The notes under the pieces were generated by a model, which made no database searches, was not told the DNA's origin, and saw only the letters and a list, made by a program, of their open reading frames with translations. Both the position numbers and the translations under genes were made by a program. A DNA stretch of 64,000 bases from Herbaspirillum robiniae (GTDB lineage: Bacteria > Pseudomonadota > Gammaproteobacteria > Burkholderiales > Burkholderiaceae_D), in NCBI RefSeq assembly GCF_002213415.1, contig NZ_NJGU01000004.1, forward strand, positions 541,235 to 605,234, in the 5' to 3' direction. This document shows, one piece after another, positions 1 through 8,185 of this stretch. Each line of letters opens with the position of its first letter. The first letter of the stretch is position 1.

Positions 1-472
1 GGCCCAGGTGCGCAGCCTGTCGCTGGACCTGCGCCCGCCGCAGCTGGACAACCTGGGCCTGATCGCCGCGCTGCGCGCCTATGTCGAACAGAAGTCCAAG
101 CTGGCCAACGTCAACGGCTGGTTCGAGAGCAGCGGCCACGACGAGGAGCTGCATCACGACATCGAGAACACCGCCTTTCGCATCGTGCAGGAGGCGGTCA
201 CCAACATCCTGCGCCACGCCAAGTGCGAGAACATCTGGGTCAAGGTCGACCGCAAGCAGGATCAGGTCTACCTGAGCATACGCGACGACGGCCGCGGCTT
301 CGACCTGGAGCGCGCGCGCAGCAACGCCATTTCCGGCACCAGCTTCGGCATTCTGAACATGGAAGAGCGCGCGGTGCTGGTGGGCGGTTCCATGGATATT
401 TCATCTGCGCCCGGCGAGGGGACGGAAATCGTCATGCACTTGCCGGTCGCGCCTATCGTGAGAGGGATATGA
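1..472 (+). CDS. Sensor histidine kinase, NarX/UhpB type (5' truncated by window)
   Basis: This is the C-terminal 156 or so residues of a two-component sensor kinase; the N-terminal sensing part and the phosphorylated histidine lie upstream of the window. The visible part is the end of the HisKA_3 dimerisation region (LRPPQLDNLGL) followed by the HATPase_c domain with an N-box (FRIVQEAVTNILRHA) and a G-box (IRDDGRGFD), then GTSFGILNMEERA. These motifs are typical of kinases that pair with NarL/FixJ regulators. It overlaps or abuts the next gene, a NarL-type regulator, so the two are a cognate pair in one operon. The signal sensed cannot be judged from this fragment. Confidence 0.93.
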   Translation, partial: AQVRSLSLDLRPPQLDNLGLIAALRAYVEQKSKLANVNGWFESSGHDEELHHDIENTAFRIVQEAVTNILRHAKCENIWVKVDRKQDQVYLSIRDDGRGFDLERARSNAISGTSFGILNMEERAVLVGGSMDISSAPGEGTEIVMHLPVAPIVRGI

Positions 473-474
473 CC

Positions 475-1125
475 ATGCTGACACGAATCATGCTTGCGGA
501 CGACCATGCGCTGGTGCGCAGCGGCATCAAGGCGTTGCTGGCCGCGATGCCGGGAGTGGAAGTGGTGGGCGAGGCGTCCGACGGCGCCGAGGTGATAGAG
601 ATGATTCCGCAGCTCAAGCCCGACCTGGTGGTGATGGACATCGCCATGAAGGGCATGAACGGGCTGGAGGCCTTGCGACGCCTGCGCGGCGACTATCCGA
701 CCACGCGCTTTCTGATGCTGTCGATGTACGGCAGCGAGGAGTACGTGATGCAGGCACTGAACGCCGGCGCCAACGGTTACCTGTTCAAGGACTCGGCGGC
801 CACCGAGCTGGAGAAGGCGCTCTACGAGGTCAAGCACGGGCGCCAATACCTGGATTCGCACATCTCGCGCGAGGCGCTGGACAACTACATGAAACGGGTG
901 GCGCAGAACGGCACGCCGGTGGAAGTGTTGACGCCGCGGCAACGCGAGATCCTGCAGCTCATCGCCGAAGGCAACAACACCAAGGAGATCGCCTACCAGC
1001 TCAACGTCAGCGCCAAGACCATCGAGACGCACCGTGCGCAGCTGATGGAAAGGCTGGACATTCGCGACGTTCCAGGCCTGGTGCGCTATGCCATCCGCAC
1101 CGGCATCGCGACGCCCGACAAGTGA
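475..1125 (+). CDS. NarL/FixJ-family response regulator
   Basis: This DNA-binding response regulator of 216 residues should be phosphorylated by the kinase just upstream. The receiver domain has the acidic pair (ADDH, residues 8-11), the phosphoacceptor Asp at about 55 in LVVMD, and the conserved Lys in GYLFKD. A LuxR-type helix-turn-helix fills the last 65 residues (LTPRQREILQLIAEGNNTKEIA). An ATG at 469 overlaps the kinase stop codon (ATGA), but the AGAGGG at 461-466 sits too close to it and is well placed for the ATG at 475, which I chose. Target genes are unknown. Confidence 0.93.
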   Translation: MLTRIMLADDHALVRSGIKALLAAMPGVEVVGEASDGAEVIEMIPQLKPDLVVMDIAMKGMNGLEALRRLRGDYPTTRFLMLSMYGSEEYVMQALNAGANGYLFKDSAATELEKALYEVKHGRQYLDSHISREALDNYMKRVAQNGTPVEVLTPRQREILQLIAEGNNTKEIAYQLNVSAKTIETHRAQLMERLDIRDVPGLVRYAIRTGIATPDK

Positions 1126-1482
1126 GCCCGGCGGCATGGTGAAATAGCAACGGCGGCGCCGGAAAAATGGGGCGGAAAAATTCCTGCAGGAAGCATTTCT
1201 CCCCGGTTTTAATGTACTTCAGGAAAATTCTGATTTCTTTTGAAAGTGCCTGTGCAATAATCGCCTCACAGTGCTGAAATCGGCGTCGGCACTGGTTTTC
1301 AAGCGGACCGCCGATGTTGGACAACATTGCTGAGAGGCGCAAGCGGCATGAACGCAGGTGCGCGGTGGAGGGATCTGCCGACATGCGGTCACGGTGCAAA
1401 TGCAGAGGGCATGACCATCGATGTGGTCAAACCGGCAACAATAGTTCCAGCTTGAAACTTACTGAAGAAAGCGATCCTTTAT
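1126..1482. other. Intergenic region before the stand-alone receiver gene
   Basis: About 360 bases separate the NarL-type pair from the receiver gene. The stretch is more AT-rich than the flanking genes around 1150-1260, which suits a promoter region. I see no clear hairpin with a U-tract and no gene with a convincing start. A 62-codon open frame at 1314-1502 overlaps the next start and has an Arg/Cys-rich composition unlike a real protein. Confidence 0.4.
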
Positions 1483-1959
1483 ATGGATATCGAGCAATAT
1501 GACATCATCCTCGTCGACGACAGCCCGGAAGTGGCGGAGTTGACTCGCTTGGCGCTGGGCACCCGCAAGCTTGCGGACAGCATGACCTGGTTTGCCGACG
1601 CGGAACTGGCCGAAGAATTCTTCTTCCAGGGCGGATATGCGGATCGCAAGGACTTGCACCCGTACCTGATTCTGCTGGACCTGAACCTGCCGATGATGAG
1701 CGGCCACGACTTCCTGAAGATCATCAAGTCCAACGCTGCAACTTCCCATATCCCGGTCGTGATGTTCTCGTCCTCGGACGACCAGCGCGACATCGACCAC
1801 AGCTACGAGCTGGGCGCCAACGGTTACGTCGTGAAGTGCACCGATCCCAAGGAATTCATGGGAACGGTGGCCGACACCGGCGTCTACTGGCTCAACCGCA
1901 ACCGCCCGGCGCGGGGAGGCGAGGGCAGCCAGCCCGGTCGCCTGCCGACGGGCCAGTGA
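1483..1959 (+). CDS. Stand-alone receiver-domain response regulator (CheY/Rcp1-like)
   Basis: The 158-residue protein consists of one receiver domain and no output domain. It has the acidic cluster VDDS (11-14), the phosphoacceptor Asp at 66 in LILLDLNLP, a Ser-rich switch position in VVMFSSSDD and the conserved Lys in GYVVKCTD. The insert between helix 1 and the phosphoacceptor strand (FFFQGGYADRKDLHPY) resembles Rcp1-type regulators that accept phosphate from PAS/GAF or phytochrome-like kinases. The last 25 residues are Gly/Arg-rich and probably disordered. It works by protein-protein contact; its partner kinase is not evident here. It is monocistronic, with a terminator directly after it. 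Confidence 0.88.
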   Translation: MDIEQYDIILVDDSPEVAELTRLALGTRKLADSMTWFADAELAEEFFFQGGYADRKDLHPYLILLDLNLPMMSGHDFLKIIKSNAATSHIPVVMFSSSDDQRDIDHSYELGANGYVVKCTDPKEFMGTVADTGVYWLNRNRPARGGEGSQPGRLPTGQ

Positions 1960-1965
1960 GCCGAT

Positions 1966-1995
1966 AAAAAAAGCTGCCCTCGGGCAGCTTTTTTT
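1966..1995. terminator. Bidirectional Rho-independent terminator
   Basis: An 8-bp stem (AAGCTGCC at 1971-1978 with GGCAGCTT at 1983-1990) has a 4-base loop and is flanked by an A-run before and a T-run after. It can therefore stop transcripts from both sides: the receiver gene on + and the Crp/Fnr gene on -. Confidence 0.93.
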
Positions 1996-2050
1996 ACGCC
2001 TGCGCCAGATACGCCGCGCGGGTGTCAGCAGTGCATGGCGCGTTGTGCGA

Positions 2051-2728
2051 TCAACCGTGAAACTGGCGCAGGCCGGCCAGGTCGTTGATAGTGATGCTGC
2101 CGTAGTCGACCTTCAGCAGTCCCGCCTTCTCCAGCACCTGCAAGGCCTGGTTGGCGCGCTGGCGCGACGTGCCCGAGAGGTTGCCGACTTCCTCCTGGGA
2201 AATCTGCAGGTTCAGGCCGATGCCTGGGTTCAGGTAGGGATTGAACAGCGCCGCCAGGCAGCGCGCCACGCGCGCGTCGGGCTCCAGCATGCGGTCGTAC
2301 TCCACCAGCGAGATGAACAGCCCCAGGCGCTCGTTGAGCTGCGTGATGAGGAAGCGGTTGAAGGGGATGCTGTTGTCCAGCAGCCAGGCGTAGGTCGCCT
2401 TGGGCATGTACATCAGCTCGCTGTCGCGCAGCGCCACCACGTCGTACTTGCGCGGCTCCTCCTTGAGCAGCGAGCCTTCGCCCAGCCAGCCGCCGTTGGC
2501 CATGCCGGCGAACGACACCGTCTTGCCCTCGGGCGAGACGCTGCTCATCTTCAGCAAGCCCTCGTGCACGCCGATCCAGTGCGTGACCGGATCGCCCTTG
2601 CGGCAGACGAAGCCGCCCGCCGGAATCTTGCGGCTGTACATCTCCGACTCGATCCGGGCCAGCTGATCTTCCGTCAGCGCCTGGGCCCAGATGCTTTTTG
2701 CCAGCATGCTTCTTATTGGTGTCTCCAT
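2051..2728 (-). CDS. Crp/Fnr-family transcriptional regulator
   Basis: The 225-residue protein has a cyclic-nucleotide-binding-like N-terminal beta-roll (VCRKGDPVTHWIGVHEGLLKM, with GEGSLLKEEPRKYDV) and a C-terminal winged helix (ISQEEVGNLSGTSRQRANQAL). It lacks the N-terminal cysteine cluster of oxygen-sensing FNR. The pocket motif also differs from the canonical cAMP-binding signature, so the effector is unknown. I chose METPIRS as the start; an in-frame frame extends 21 codons further but reads through the promoter. It is divergent from the acyl-CoA synthetase/ABC operon and is a natural candidate to regulate it. Confidence 0.88.
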   Translation of the reverse strand: METPIRSMLAKSIWAQALTEDQLARIESEMYSRKIPAGGFVCRKGDPVTHWIGVHEGLLKMSSVSPEGKTVSFAGMANGGWLGEGSLLKEEPRKYDVVALRDSELMYMPKATYAWLLDNSIPFNRFLITQLNERLGLFISLVEYDRMLEPDARVARCLAALFNPYLNPGIGLNLQISQEEVGNLSGTSRQRANQALQVLEKAGLLKVDYGSITINDLAGLRQFHG

Positions 2729-2968
2729 CATGATGCGTCGCAATATCGAAAGTTTGACAATTGTCGGTGAGATGACATCCGCTGGCAACAACTGACTCTA
2801 CTATCATCGCAAAAAAGCAGTCACCAAAAATACAGGACGGCTGGCACGCCAGGCGACACCGCAGAGGAAGTAAGAGCGGCGTAAGCAAGGCGGCACAGAC
2901 TGATCCGACACCGGGCATTTCCCGCATCCTGGAAATGTCCTCCGAACCTACAAAAGCAAGGTGGGAAG
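2729..2968. promoter_or_regulatory. Divergent promoter region between Crp/Fnr gene and CoA-ligase operon
   Basis: This 240-base divergent spacer carries a perfect 10-bp palindrome, GACAATTGTC, at 2756-2765, preceded by TT so that it reads TTGACAATTGTC. The position, 28 bases from the regulator start codon, suits an operator or an overlapping -35 element. Which protein binds is not shown. No confident -10/-35 pair could be assigned. Confidence 0.4.
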
Positions 2969-4930
2969 ATGGTGGAGACGAGACAAGACACGGAAGCGAC
3001 GACGTTTCCGCGGTTGCTGCTGGCGCACGCGCAAACGCGCGGCGAGCGGGCGGCGTTCCGCGAGAAGGACCTTGGCATCTGGCAGGCCACGAGCTGGAAG
3101 CAGGTGGCCGATGAAGTGCGGGCTTTCGCCTGCGGCCTGGCCGCGCTGGGATTCAAGCGCGGCATGAGCCTGGCGATTATCGGCAACAACTGCCCGCGCC
3201 TGTATTGGGCGATGTCGGCCGCGCAGGCGCTGGGCGGCATGCCGGTCCCGCTGTACCAGGACGCGCCGGCCGCCGACATGGCCTACGTGCTCACCGACGC
3301 CAACGTCGACTTCGTCATGGCCGAAGACCAGGAGCAGGTCGACAAGGTCTTCGAGATCAAGGAAAACCTGCCGCGCATCGCCCACGTCATCTACGACGAC
3401 GAGCGAGGCATGCGCAACTACCACCAGCCCGAGCTGTTGTCCTTTGCGCGCGTGCAGGAACTGGGTCGCGCCTACGACCGCCAGCATCCGGACTTCTTCA
3501 TGAATGAAGTCAACGCCGGCCAGCCGGACGACGTCGCCATCATCCTCTACACCTCCGGCACCACCGGCAAGCCCAAGGGCGTGTGCCACTCGCACCGCGC
3601 GATGGTCACCACCGCGCGCACGCTGGTGGAGTTCGACCAGTTGAACGAGGACGACGACATCCTCTGCTACCTGCCGCTGGCCTGGGTGGGGGATTTCCTC
3701 TACTCGTTCGCGCAGCAGCACGTCGCGGGCTTCTGCCTGAACTGCCCGGAGTCGCCCAATACGGTGATGACCGATCTGCGCGAGATCGGCCCGACCTATT
3801 ACTTCGCGCCGCCGCGCATCTACGAAAACATCCTCACCCAGGTGATGATCCGCATCGAAGACGCGGGCTGGCTCAAGCGCAAGATGTTTCATGGGTTCAT
3901 GCGCGTGGCGCGCCGCGTGGGCATGCGCATCCTCGACGGCAAGCAGGGCGTGTCGGCCCTGGACCGGCTGCAGTACGCCCTGGGCAACCTGCTGGTCTAC
4001 GGTCCGCTGAAGAACGTGCTGGGCATGTCGCGCCTGCGCGTGGCCTATACCGGCGGCGAGGCGATCGGCCCCGATCTGTTCGACTTCTACCGTTCGCTGG
4101 GCATCAACCTCAAGCAGCTGTACGGCATGACCGAGACCTGCGTCACGGTCTGCATGCAGCCCTCCGGCGACGTCAAGCTCGACAGCGTGGGCCGCCCCAT
4201 GAAGGGCGTGGAGGTGCGCATCGCCGACAACGGCGAAGTGCTGGTGCGCTCGCCCGGCCTGATGAAGGAATACTTCAAGCGCCCCGACGCCACCGCCGAG
4301 GCGATCGACACCGAGGGTTACTTCCATACCGGCGACGCCGGCTTCTTCGACAGCGACGGCCACCTGAAGATCATCGACCGCGCCAAGGATGTCGGCAAGA
4401 TGGCCTGCGGCAGCATGTTCGCGCCCAAGTACATCGAGAACAAGCTGAAGTTCTTCCCCTTCGTGAAGGAGGCGGTCACCTTCGGCAACGGTCGCGACCA
4501 GTGCATGGCCTTCATCAACATCGACATGGACGCGGTCGGCAACTGGGCCGAGCGGCGCAACCTGCCTTACAGCGGCTATACCGACCTCGCCGCCAATCCG
4601 GCGGTCTACGAGCTGGTGCGCGAGTGCGTGGAGAAAGTCAACGCCGACCTGGTGGCCGATCCGCTGCTGGCCGATTCGCAGGTCCACCGCTTCCTGATCC
4701 TGCACAAGGAGCTCGACCCGGATGACGAGGAACTGACCCGCACGCGCAAGGTGCGCCGCGGCTTCATCGCCGAGAAATACGCGGTGCTGATCGAGGCGCT
4801 GTACGCCGGCCGGACCACGCAATACATCGAGACCCAGGTCAAGTTCGAAGATGGCCGCCAGGGCATGATCTCGGCCGACCTGAAGATCGCCGAGGCCAGG
4901 ACCTTCGGCGCGCTCAAGAGCGCGGCCTGA
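2969..4930 (+). CDS. AMP-forming acyl-CoA synthetase (long-chain / FadD15-like)
   Basis: The 653-residue adenylate-forming ligase converts a carboxylic acid, ATP and CoA to acyl-CoA, AMP and pyrophosphate in the cytoplasm. The P-loop-like A3 motif YTSGTTGKPKG is at 194-204, followed by the YGMTET motif, TGDAGFF, and the hinge DRAKDVGK. Length and the long insertions match long-chain acyl-CoA synthetases more than acetyl-CoA synthetases. It heads an operon with a complete Liv-type ABC importer and ends with a second CoA ligase, so the substrate is likely an imported fatty or aromatic acid. The exact substrate is not deducible by eye. Confidence 0.88.
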   Translation: MVETRQDTEATTFPRLLLAHAQTRGERAAFREKDLGIWQATSWKQVADEVRAFACGLAALGFKRGMSLAIIGNNCPRLYWAMSAAQALGGMPVPLYQDAPAADMAYVLTDANVDFVMAEDQEQVDKVFEIKENLPRIAHVIYDDERGMRNYHQPELLSFARVQELGRAYDRQHPDFFMNEVNAGQPDDVAIILYTSGTTGKPKGVCHSHRAMVTTARTLVEFDQLNEDDDILCYLPLAWVGDFLYSFAQQHVAGFCLNCPESPNTVMTDLREIGPTYYFAPPRIYENILTQVMIRIEDAGWLKRKMFHGFMRVARRVGMRILDGKQGVSALDRLQYALGNLLVYGPLKNVLGMSRLRVAYTGGEAIGPDLFDFYRSLGINLKQLYGMTETCVTVCMQPSGDVKLDSVGRPMKGVEVRIADNGEVLVRSPGLMKEYFKRPDATAEAIDTEGYFHTGDAGFFDSDGHLKIIDRAKDVGKMACGSMFAPKYIENKLKFFPFVKEAVTFGNGRDQCMAFINIDMDAVGNWAERRNLPYSGYTDLAANPAVYELVRECVEKVNADLVADPLLADSQVHRFLILHKELDPDDEELTRTRKVRRGFIAEKYAVLIEALYAGRTTQYIETQVKFEDGRQGMISADLKIAEARTFGALKSAA

Positions 4931-5000
4931 GCAGCAGTTCGCAGTCTTCATCCGGAGCAGGATCCGGCCACCAGCGCAGCAGCACCCAGACCACCGCTGA

Positions 5001-5882
5001 ATGAACACGACCATGAAACGACACATGACCGCAGAAATCATCCCCTCCGGGATGCCGCCAGTGCCCAGTCCGGATTCGACGGCGCCGGCCATGGCCGCCA
5101 ACGGCCGCCGCATCGGCGAAGTGATCCTCGACCTGCAGAACATCTCGCTGTCCTTCGGCGGCGTGAAGGCGCTGACCGATATCTCCTTCAACGTGCGCGA
5201 GCATGAGATCCGCGCCATCATCGGCCCCAACGGCGCCGGCAAGAGCTCGATGATCAACGTCATCAACGGCGTCTACCATCCGCAGAAGGGCAGCATCGTC
5301 TATCGCGGCCAGCAGCGGCGCGGCATGCATCCCAGCGCCATCGCGCGCCAGGGCATCGCGCGCACCTTCCAGAACATCGCGCTGTTCAAGGGCATGACGG
5401 TGCTCGACAACATCATGACCGGGCGCAACACCAAGATGCGGTCCGGCCTGTTCTCCAACGCCCTGTGGTGGGGTGCGGCGCGCCGCGAGGAGATGGAACA
5501 TCGCCACAAGGTCGAGGAGGTGATCGATTTCCTCGAGATCCAGCACATCCGCAAGACCCCGGTCGGGCGCCTGCCGTACGGCCTGCAAAAGCGCGTGGAA
5601 CTGGCGCGGGCGCTGGCGGCGGAGCCCGGCATGCTGCTGCTGGATGAACCGATGGCCGGCATGAACGTGGAAGAGAAGCAGGACATGTGCCGCTTCATCC
5701 TCGACGTGAACGACCAGTTCGGCACTACCATCGTCCTGATCGAACACGACATGGGCGTGGTGATGGATATCTCCGACCGCGTGGTGGTGCTGGACTACGG
5801 CAAGAAGATCGGCGACGGCACGCCCGACGAGGTGATGAGCAACGAGGAAGTGATCAAGGCTTACCTCGGCACCTCGCACTGA
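5001..5882 (+). CDS. livG: Branched-chain-type ABC transporter ATPase (LivG-like)
   Basis: This is one of the two ATPase subunits of a hydrophobic amino acid/carboxylate uptake ABC system. Walker A GPNGAGKSS is at 75-83; the family-typical signature is LPYGLQKRVELARAL and Walker B is MLLLDEPMAGMN, followed by the H-loop LIEHDMG. It has an N-terminal extension of about 40 residues before the usual LivG start, so an internal ATG (5013 or 5025) may be the true start. It lies 70 bases after the synthetase gene and before livH. The transported compound need not be an amino acid; see the flanking CoA ligases. Confidence 0.92.
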   Translation: MNTTMKRHMTAEIIPSGMPPVPSPDSTAPAMAANGRRIGEVILDLQNISLSFGGVKALTDISFNVREHEIRAIIGPNGAGKSSMINVINGVYHPQKGSIVYRGQQRRGMHPSAIARQGIARTFQNIALFKGMTVLDNIMTGRNTKMRSGLFSNALWWGAARREEMEHRHKVEEVIDFLEIQHIRKTPVGRLPYGLQKRVELARALAAEPGMLLLDEPMAGMNVEEKQDMCRFILDVNDQFGTTIVLIEHDMGVVMDISDRVVVLDYGKKIGDGTPDEVMSNEEVIKAYLGTSH

Positions 5883-5932
5883 GCAAGGCTTATCCAACAA
5901 GAACAACAACAAGAACGCTGCAAGGAGACGAC

Positions 5933-6847
5933 ATGCAATTCTTTTTCGAAGTGACCCTGAGCGGTTTGCTCTCGGGGCTCATGTATTCGCTGGTGGCGCT
6001 GGGCTTCGTGCTGATCTACAAGGCGTCGGGCGTGTTCAATTTCGCCCAGGGCGCGATGGTCTACTTCGCGGCCCTGGCGGTGGTGGGGCTGATGGAGAAG
6101 GGCATGCCGATGTGGGCCGCCATCGTCGGCGCCTTCATCGTGATGATCCTGGTGGGCCTGGCCACCGAGCGCTTCGTGCTGCGCAAGCTGGTCAACCAGC
6201 CGCCGATCACGCTGTTCATGGCCACCATCGGCCTGACCTTCTTCCTCGAAGGACTGGGGCCCCTGCTGTTCGGCAGCGAGGTGCGGCCGATCGACCTTGG
6301 CATCGTCGATGAACCGATCATGTCGGTGATGGACAGCATCGGTATCGGCATCTCCAAGTTCGACCTGTTCGCCTCCGGCATGGTGGTGGCGCTGGTGGCG
6401 GTGCTGGCGCTGTTCTTCCAGAAGACCAAGGTCGGCCGCGCGCTGCGCGCCGTGGCTGACGACCACCAGGCGGCGCTGTCGCTGGGCATCCCGCTGCAGC
6501 ACATCTGGGCCGTGGTGTGGGGTGTGGCCGGTTTCGTGGCGCTGATCGCGGGCCTGCTCTGGGGTTCGCGCAACGGCGTGCAGTTCGCGCTGACGATGAC
6601 GGCGCTGAAGGCGCTGCCGGTGCTGATCCTGGGCGGCTTCACCTCGATTCCCGGCGCCATCGTCGGCGGCCTGATCATCGGCGCCTCCGAGAAGCTGGCC
6701 GAGATCTACATTCCGCCGGTGATGCAGGACGCCTTCGGCGGCAACTTCGGCGGCATCGAAGGCTGGTTCCCGTATGTGTTCGCGCTGCTGTTCCTGCTGG
6801 TGCGGCCGGAGGGGCTGTTCGGCGAGCGGCATATCGACCGGGTGTGA
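5933..6847 (+). CDS. livH: Branched-chain-type ABC transporter permease (LivH-like)
   Basis: This 304-residue integral membrane subunit has about eight hydrophobic segments and the LivH landmarks GLMYSLVALGFVLIYKASG and FNFAQG near the N terminus and the coupling-helix region GRALRAVADD. A strong Shine-Dalgarno AAGGAG at 5922-5927 decides the ATG at 5933. It forms the translocation channel with LivM. The following 178-base gap to livM holds a long inverted repeat. Confidence 0.93.
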   Translation: MQFFFEVTLSGLLSGLMYSLVALGFVLIYKASGVFNFAQGAMVYFAALAVVGLMEKGMPMWAAIVGAFIVMILVGLATERFVLRKLVNQPPITLFMATIGLTFFLEGLGPLLFGSEVRPIDLGIVDEPIMSVMDSIGIGISKFDLFASGMVVALVAVLALFFQKTKVGRALRAVADDHQAALSLGIPLQHIWAVVWGVAGFVALIAGLLWGSRNGVQFALTMTALKALPVLILGGFTSIPGAIVGGLIIGASEKLAEIYIPPVMQDAFGGNFGGIEGWFPYVFALLFLLVRPEGLFGERHIDRV

Positions 6848-6871
6848 GAGCTGGACGGAAGTGATATGGCT

Positions 6872-6984
6872 CCGTTCGCCCTGAGTAGGCCGCAGGCCGT
6901 ATCGAAGGGCAGATTCGGAGAGATAAAGAAACGCATGCGCGCCGGCTTCGATACGCCGTCCAGGACGGCTACTCAGCCCGAACG
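6872..6984. repeat. Large imperfect inverted repeat inside the liv operon
   Basis: The left arm (6872-6907) and right arm (6945-6984) are near-complementary over about 36-40 bases; both begin or end with CCGTTCG/CGAACGG and contain CTGAGTA/TACTCAG and CGTATCGAAG/CTTCGATACG. The 37-base middle is AT-richer. It lies between livH and livM, wholly outside coding sequence. Such elements resemble dispersed palindromic repeats of bacterial genomes and could stabilise or partly terminate the upstream mRNA. Confidence 0.8.
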
Positions 6985-7025
6985 GAATCGGGTGGGACAT
7001 AGAGCACAGGATTCAGGAGGAAGAC

Positions 7026-8102
7026 ATGCTGTACCGTGAAGCAGGACAATTCAAGACAAGCTACATCGCCGACAGCCAGATCTTTCCGATCCGCCAGGAT
7101 CGCATCGTGTTCGCGCTGTTCATGGCCTTCGCCTTCATCGCCGTGCCCTTCATGGGCAGCGAGTACTGGTTCTCGGCGATCCTGATCCCGTTCCTGGTCT
7201 TCGCGCTGGCGGCGCTGGGGCTCAACGTGCTGACCGGCTACGCCGGCCAGCTGTCGCTGGGCTCGGCGGCCTTCATGGCCGTCGGCGCCTATGCGGCCTA
7301 CAACTTTCAGCTGCGCATCGAGGGCATTCCCATCCTGCTCTCCTTCGTGCTGGCCGGCGGCTGCGCGGCCGTGGTCGGTGTGCTGTTCGGCCTGCCGTCG
7401 CTGCGCATCAAGGGCTTCTACCTGGCCGTGGCGACGCTGGCGGCGCAGTTCTTCGTGGTGTGGGCGCTGACCAAGTTTCCCTGGTTCTCCAACAACAGCT
7501 CGTCAGGCGTGATCAGCACGCCCAAGATCGACCTGTTCGGCCTCGCCATCGACACTCCGGTGAAGAAATACCTGTTCGTGCTGGGCATCGTCTGCGTCAT
7601 GGCGCTGCTGGCCAAGAACCTGGTGCGCTCCTCCACCGGCCGCGCCTGGATGGCGGTGCGCGACATGGACGTGGCGGCCGAGGTGATCGGCATTCCCCTG
7701 ATGCGCACCAAGCTGACCGCGTTCGCCGTCAGCTCCTTCTTCTGCGGCGTGGCCGGTGCGCTGTACGCGTTCTGCTACCTGGGTTCGGTGGAGCCGGACG
7801 GCTTCTCGCTGGACCTGTCCTTCCGCATCCTGTTCATGATCATCATCGGCGGCGTGGGCAGCATCCTCGGTTCTTTCCTGGGCTCAGCCTTCATCCTGTT
7901 GCTGCCGATCTTCCTGGACAACGTGCTGCCGCCGCTGGCATCGCTCTTGCACCTGCCGTTCACCAACGCCACCGTCTCGCACATCCAGATGATGGTGTTC
8001 GGCGCGCTGATCATCTTCTTCCTGATCGCCGAGCCGCACGGCCTGGCGCGGCTGTGGCAGATCGCCAAGGAGAAGCTGCGGCTGTGGCCGTTCCCGCACT
8101 GA
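7026..8102 (+). CDS. livM: Branched-chain-type ABC transporter permease (LivM-like)
   Basis: The 358-residue second permease subunit has many hydrophobic segments, the typical LNVLTGYAGQLSLG motif near residue 65-80, the coupling loop GRAWMAVRDMDVAAEVIG, and the conserved FIIGGVGS-like segment (IIIGGVGSILG). The Shine-Dalgarno CAGGAGG lies just ahead of the ATG. It pairs with LivH. The N-terminal 30 residues before the first membrane helix are hydrophilic, as in other LivM proteins of CoA-ligase-linked operons. Confidence 0.93.
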   Translation: MLYREAGQFKTSYIADSQIFPIRQDRIVFALFMAFAFIAVPFMGSEYWFSAILIPFLVFALAALGLNVLTGYAGQLSLGSAAFMAVGAYAAYNFQLRIEGIPILLSFVLAGGCAAVVGVLFGLPSLRIKGFYLAVATLAAQFFVVWALTKFPWFSNNSSSGVISTPKIDLFGLAIDTPVKKYLFVLGIVCVMALLAKNLVRSSTGRAWMAVRDMDVAAEVIGIPLMRTKLTAFAVSSFFCGVAGALYAFCYLGSVEPDGFSLDLSFRILFMIIIGGVGSILGSFLGSAFILLLPIFLDNVLPPLASLLHLPFTNATVSHIQMMVFGALIIFFLIAEPHGLARLWQIAKEKLRLWPFPH

Positions 8103-8185
8103 GCCGGGCAAAGGATTTCATGAGTTGGAAGGGCCGGTTCGCCGGCGATAAGTCGGCAACGACAACACAAAGAGGAGACGACACC

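Noticed and set aside
1314..1502. 62-codon frame before the stand-alone receiver gene
   Set aside because: Arg/Cys-rich composition, overlaps the receiver start and has no ribosome binding site.
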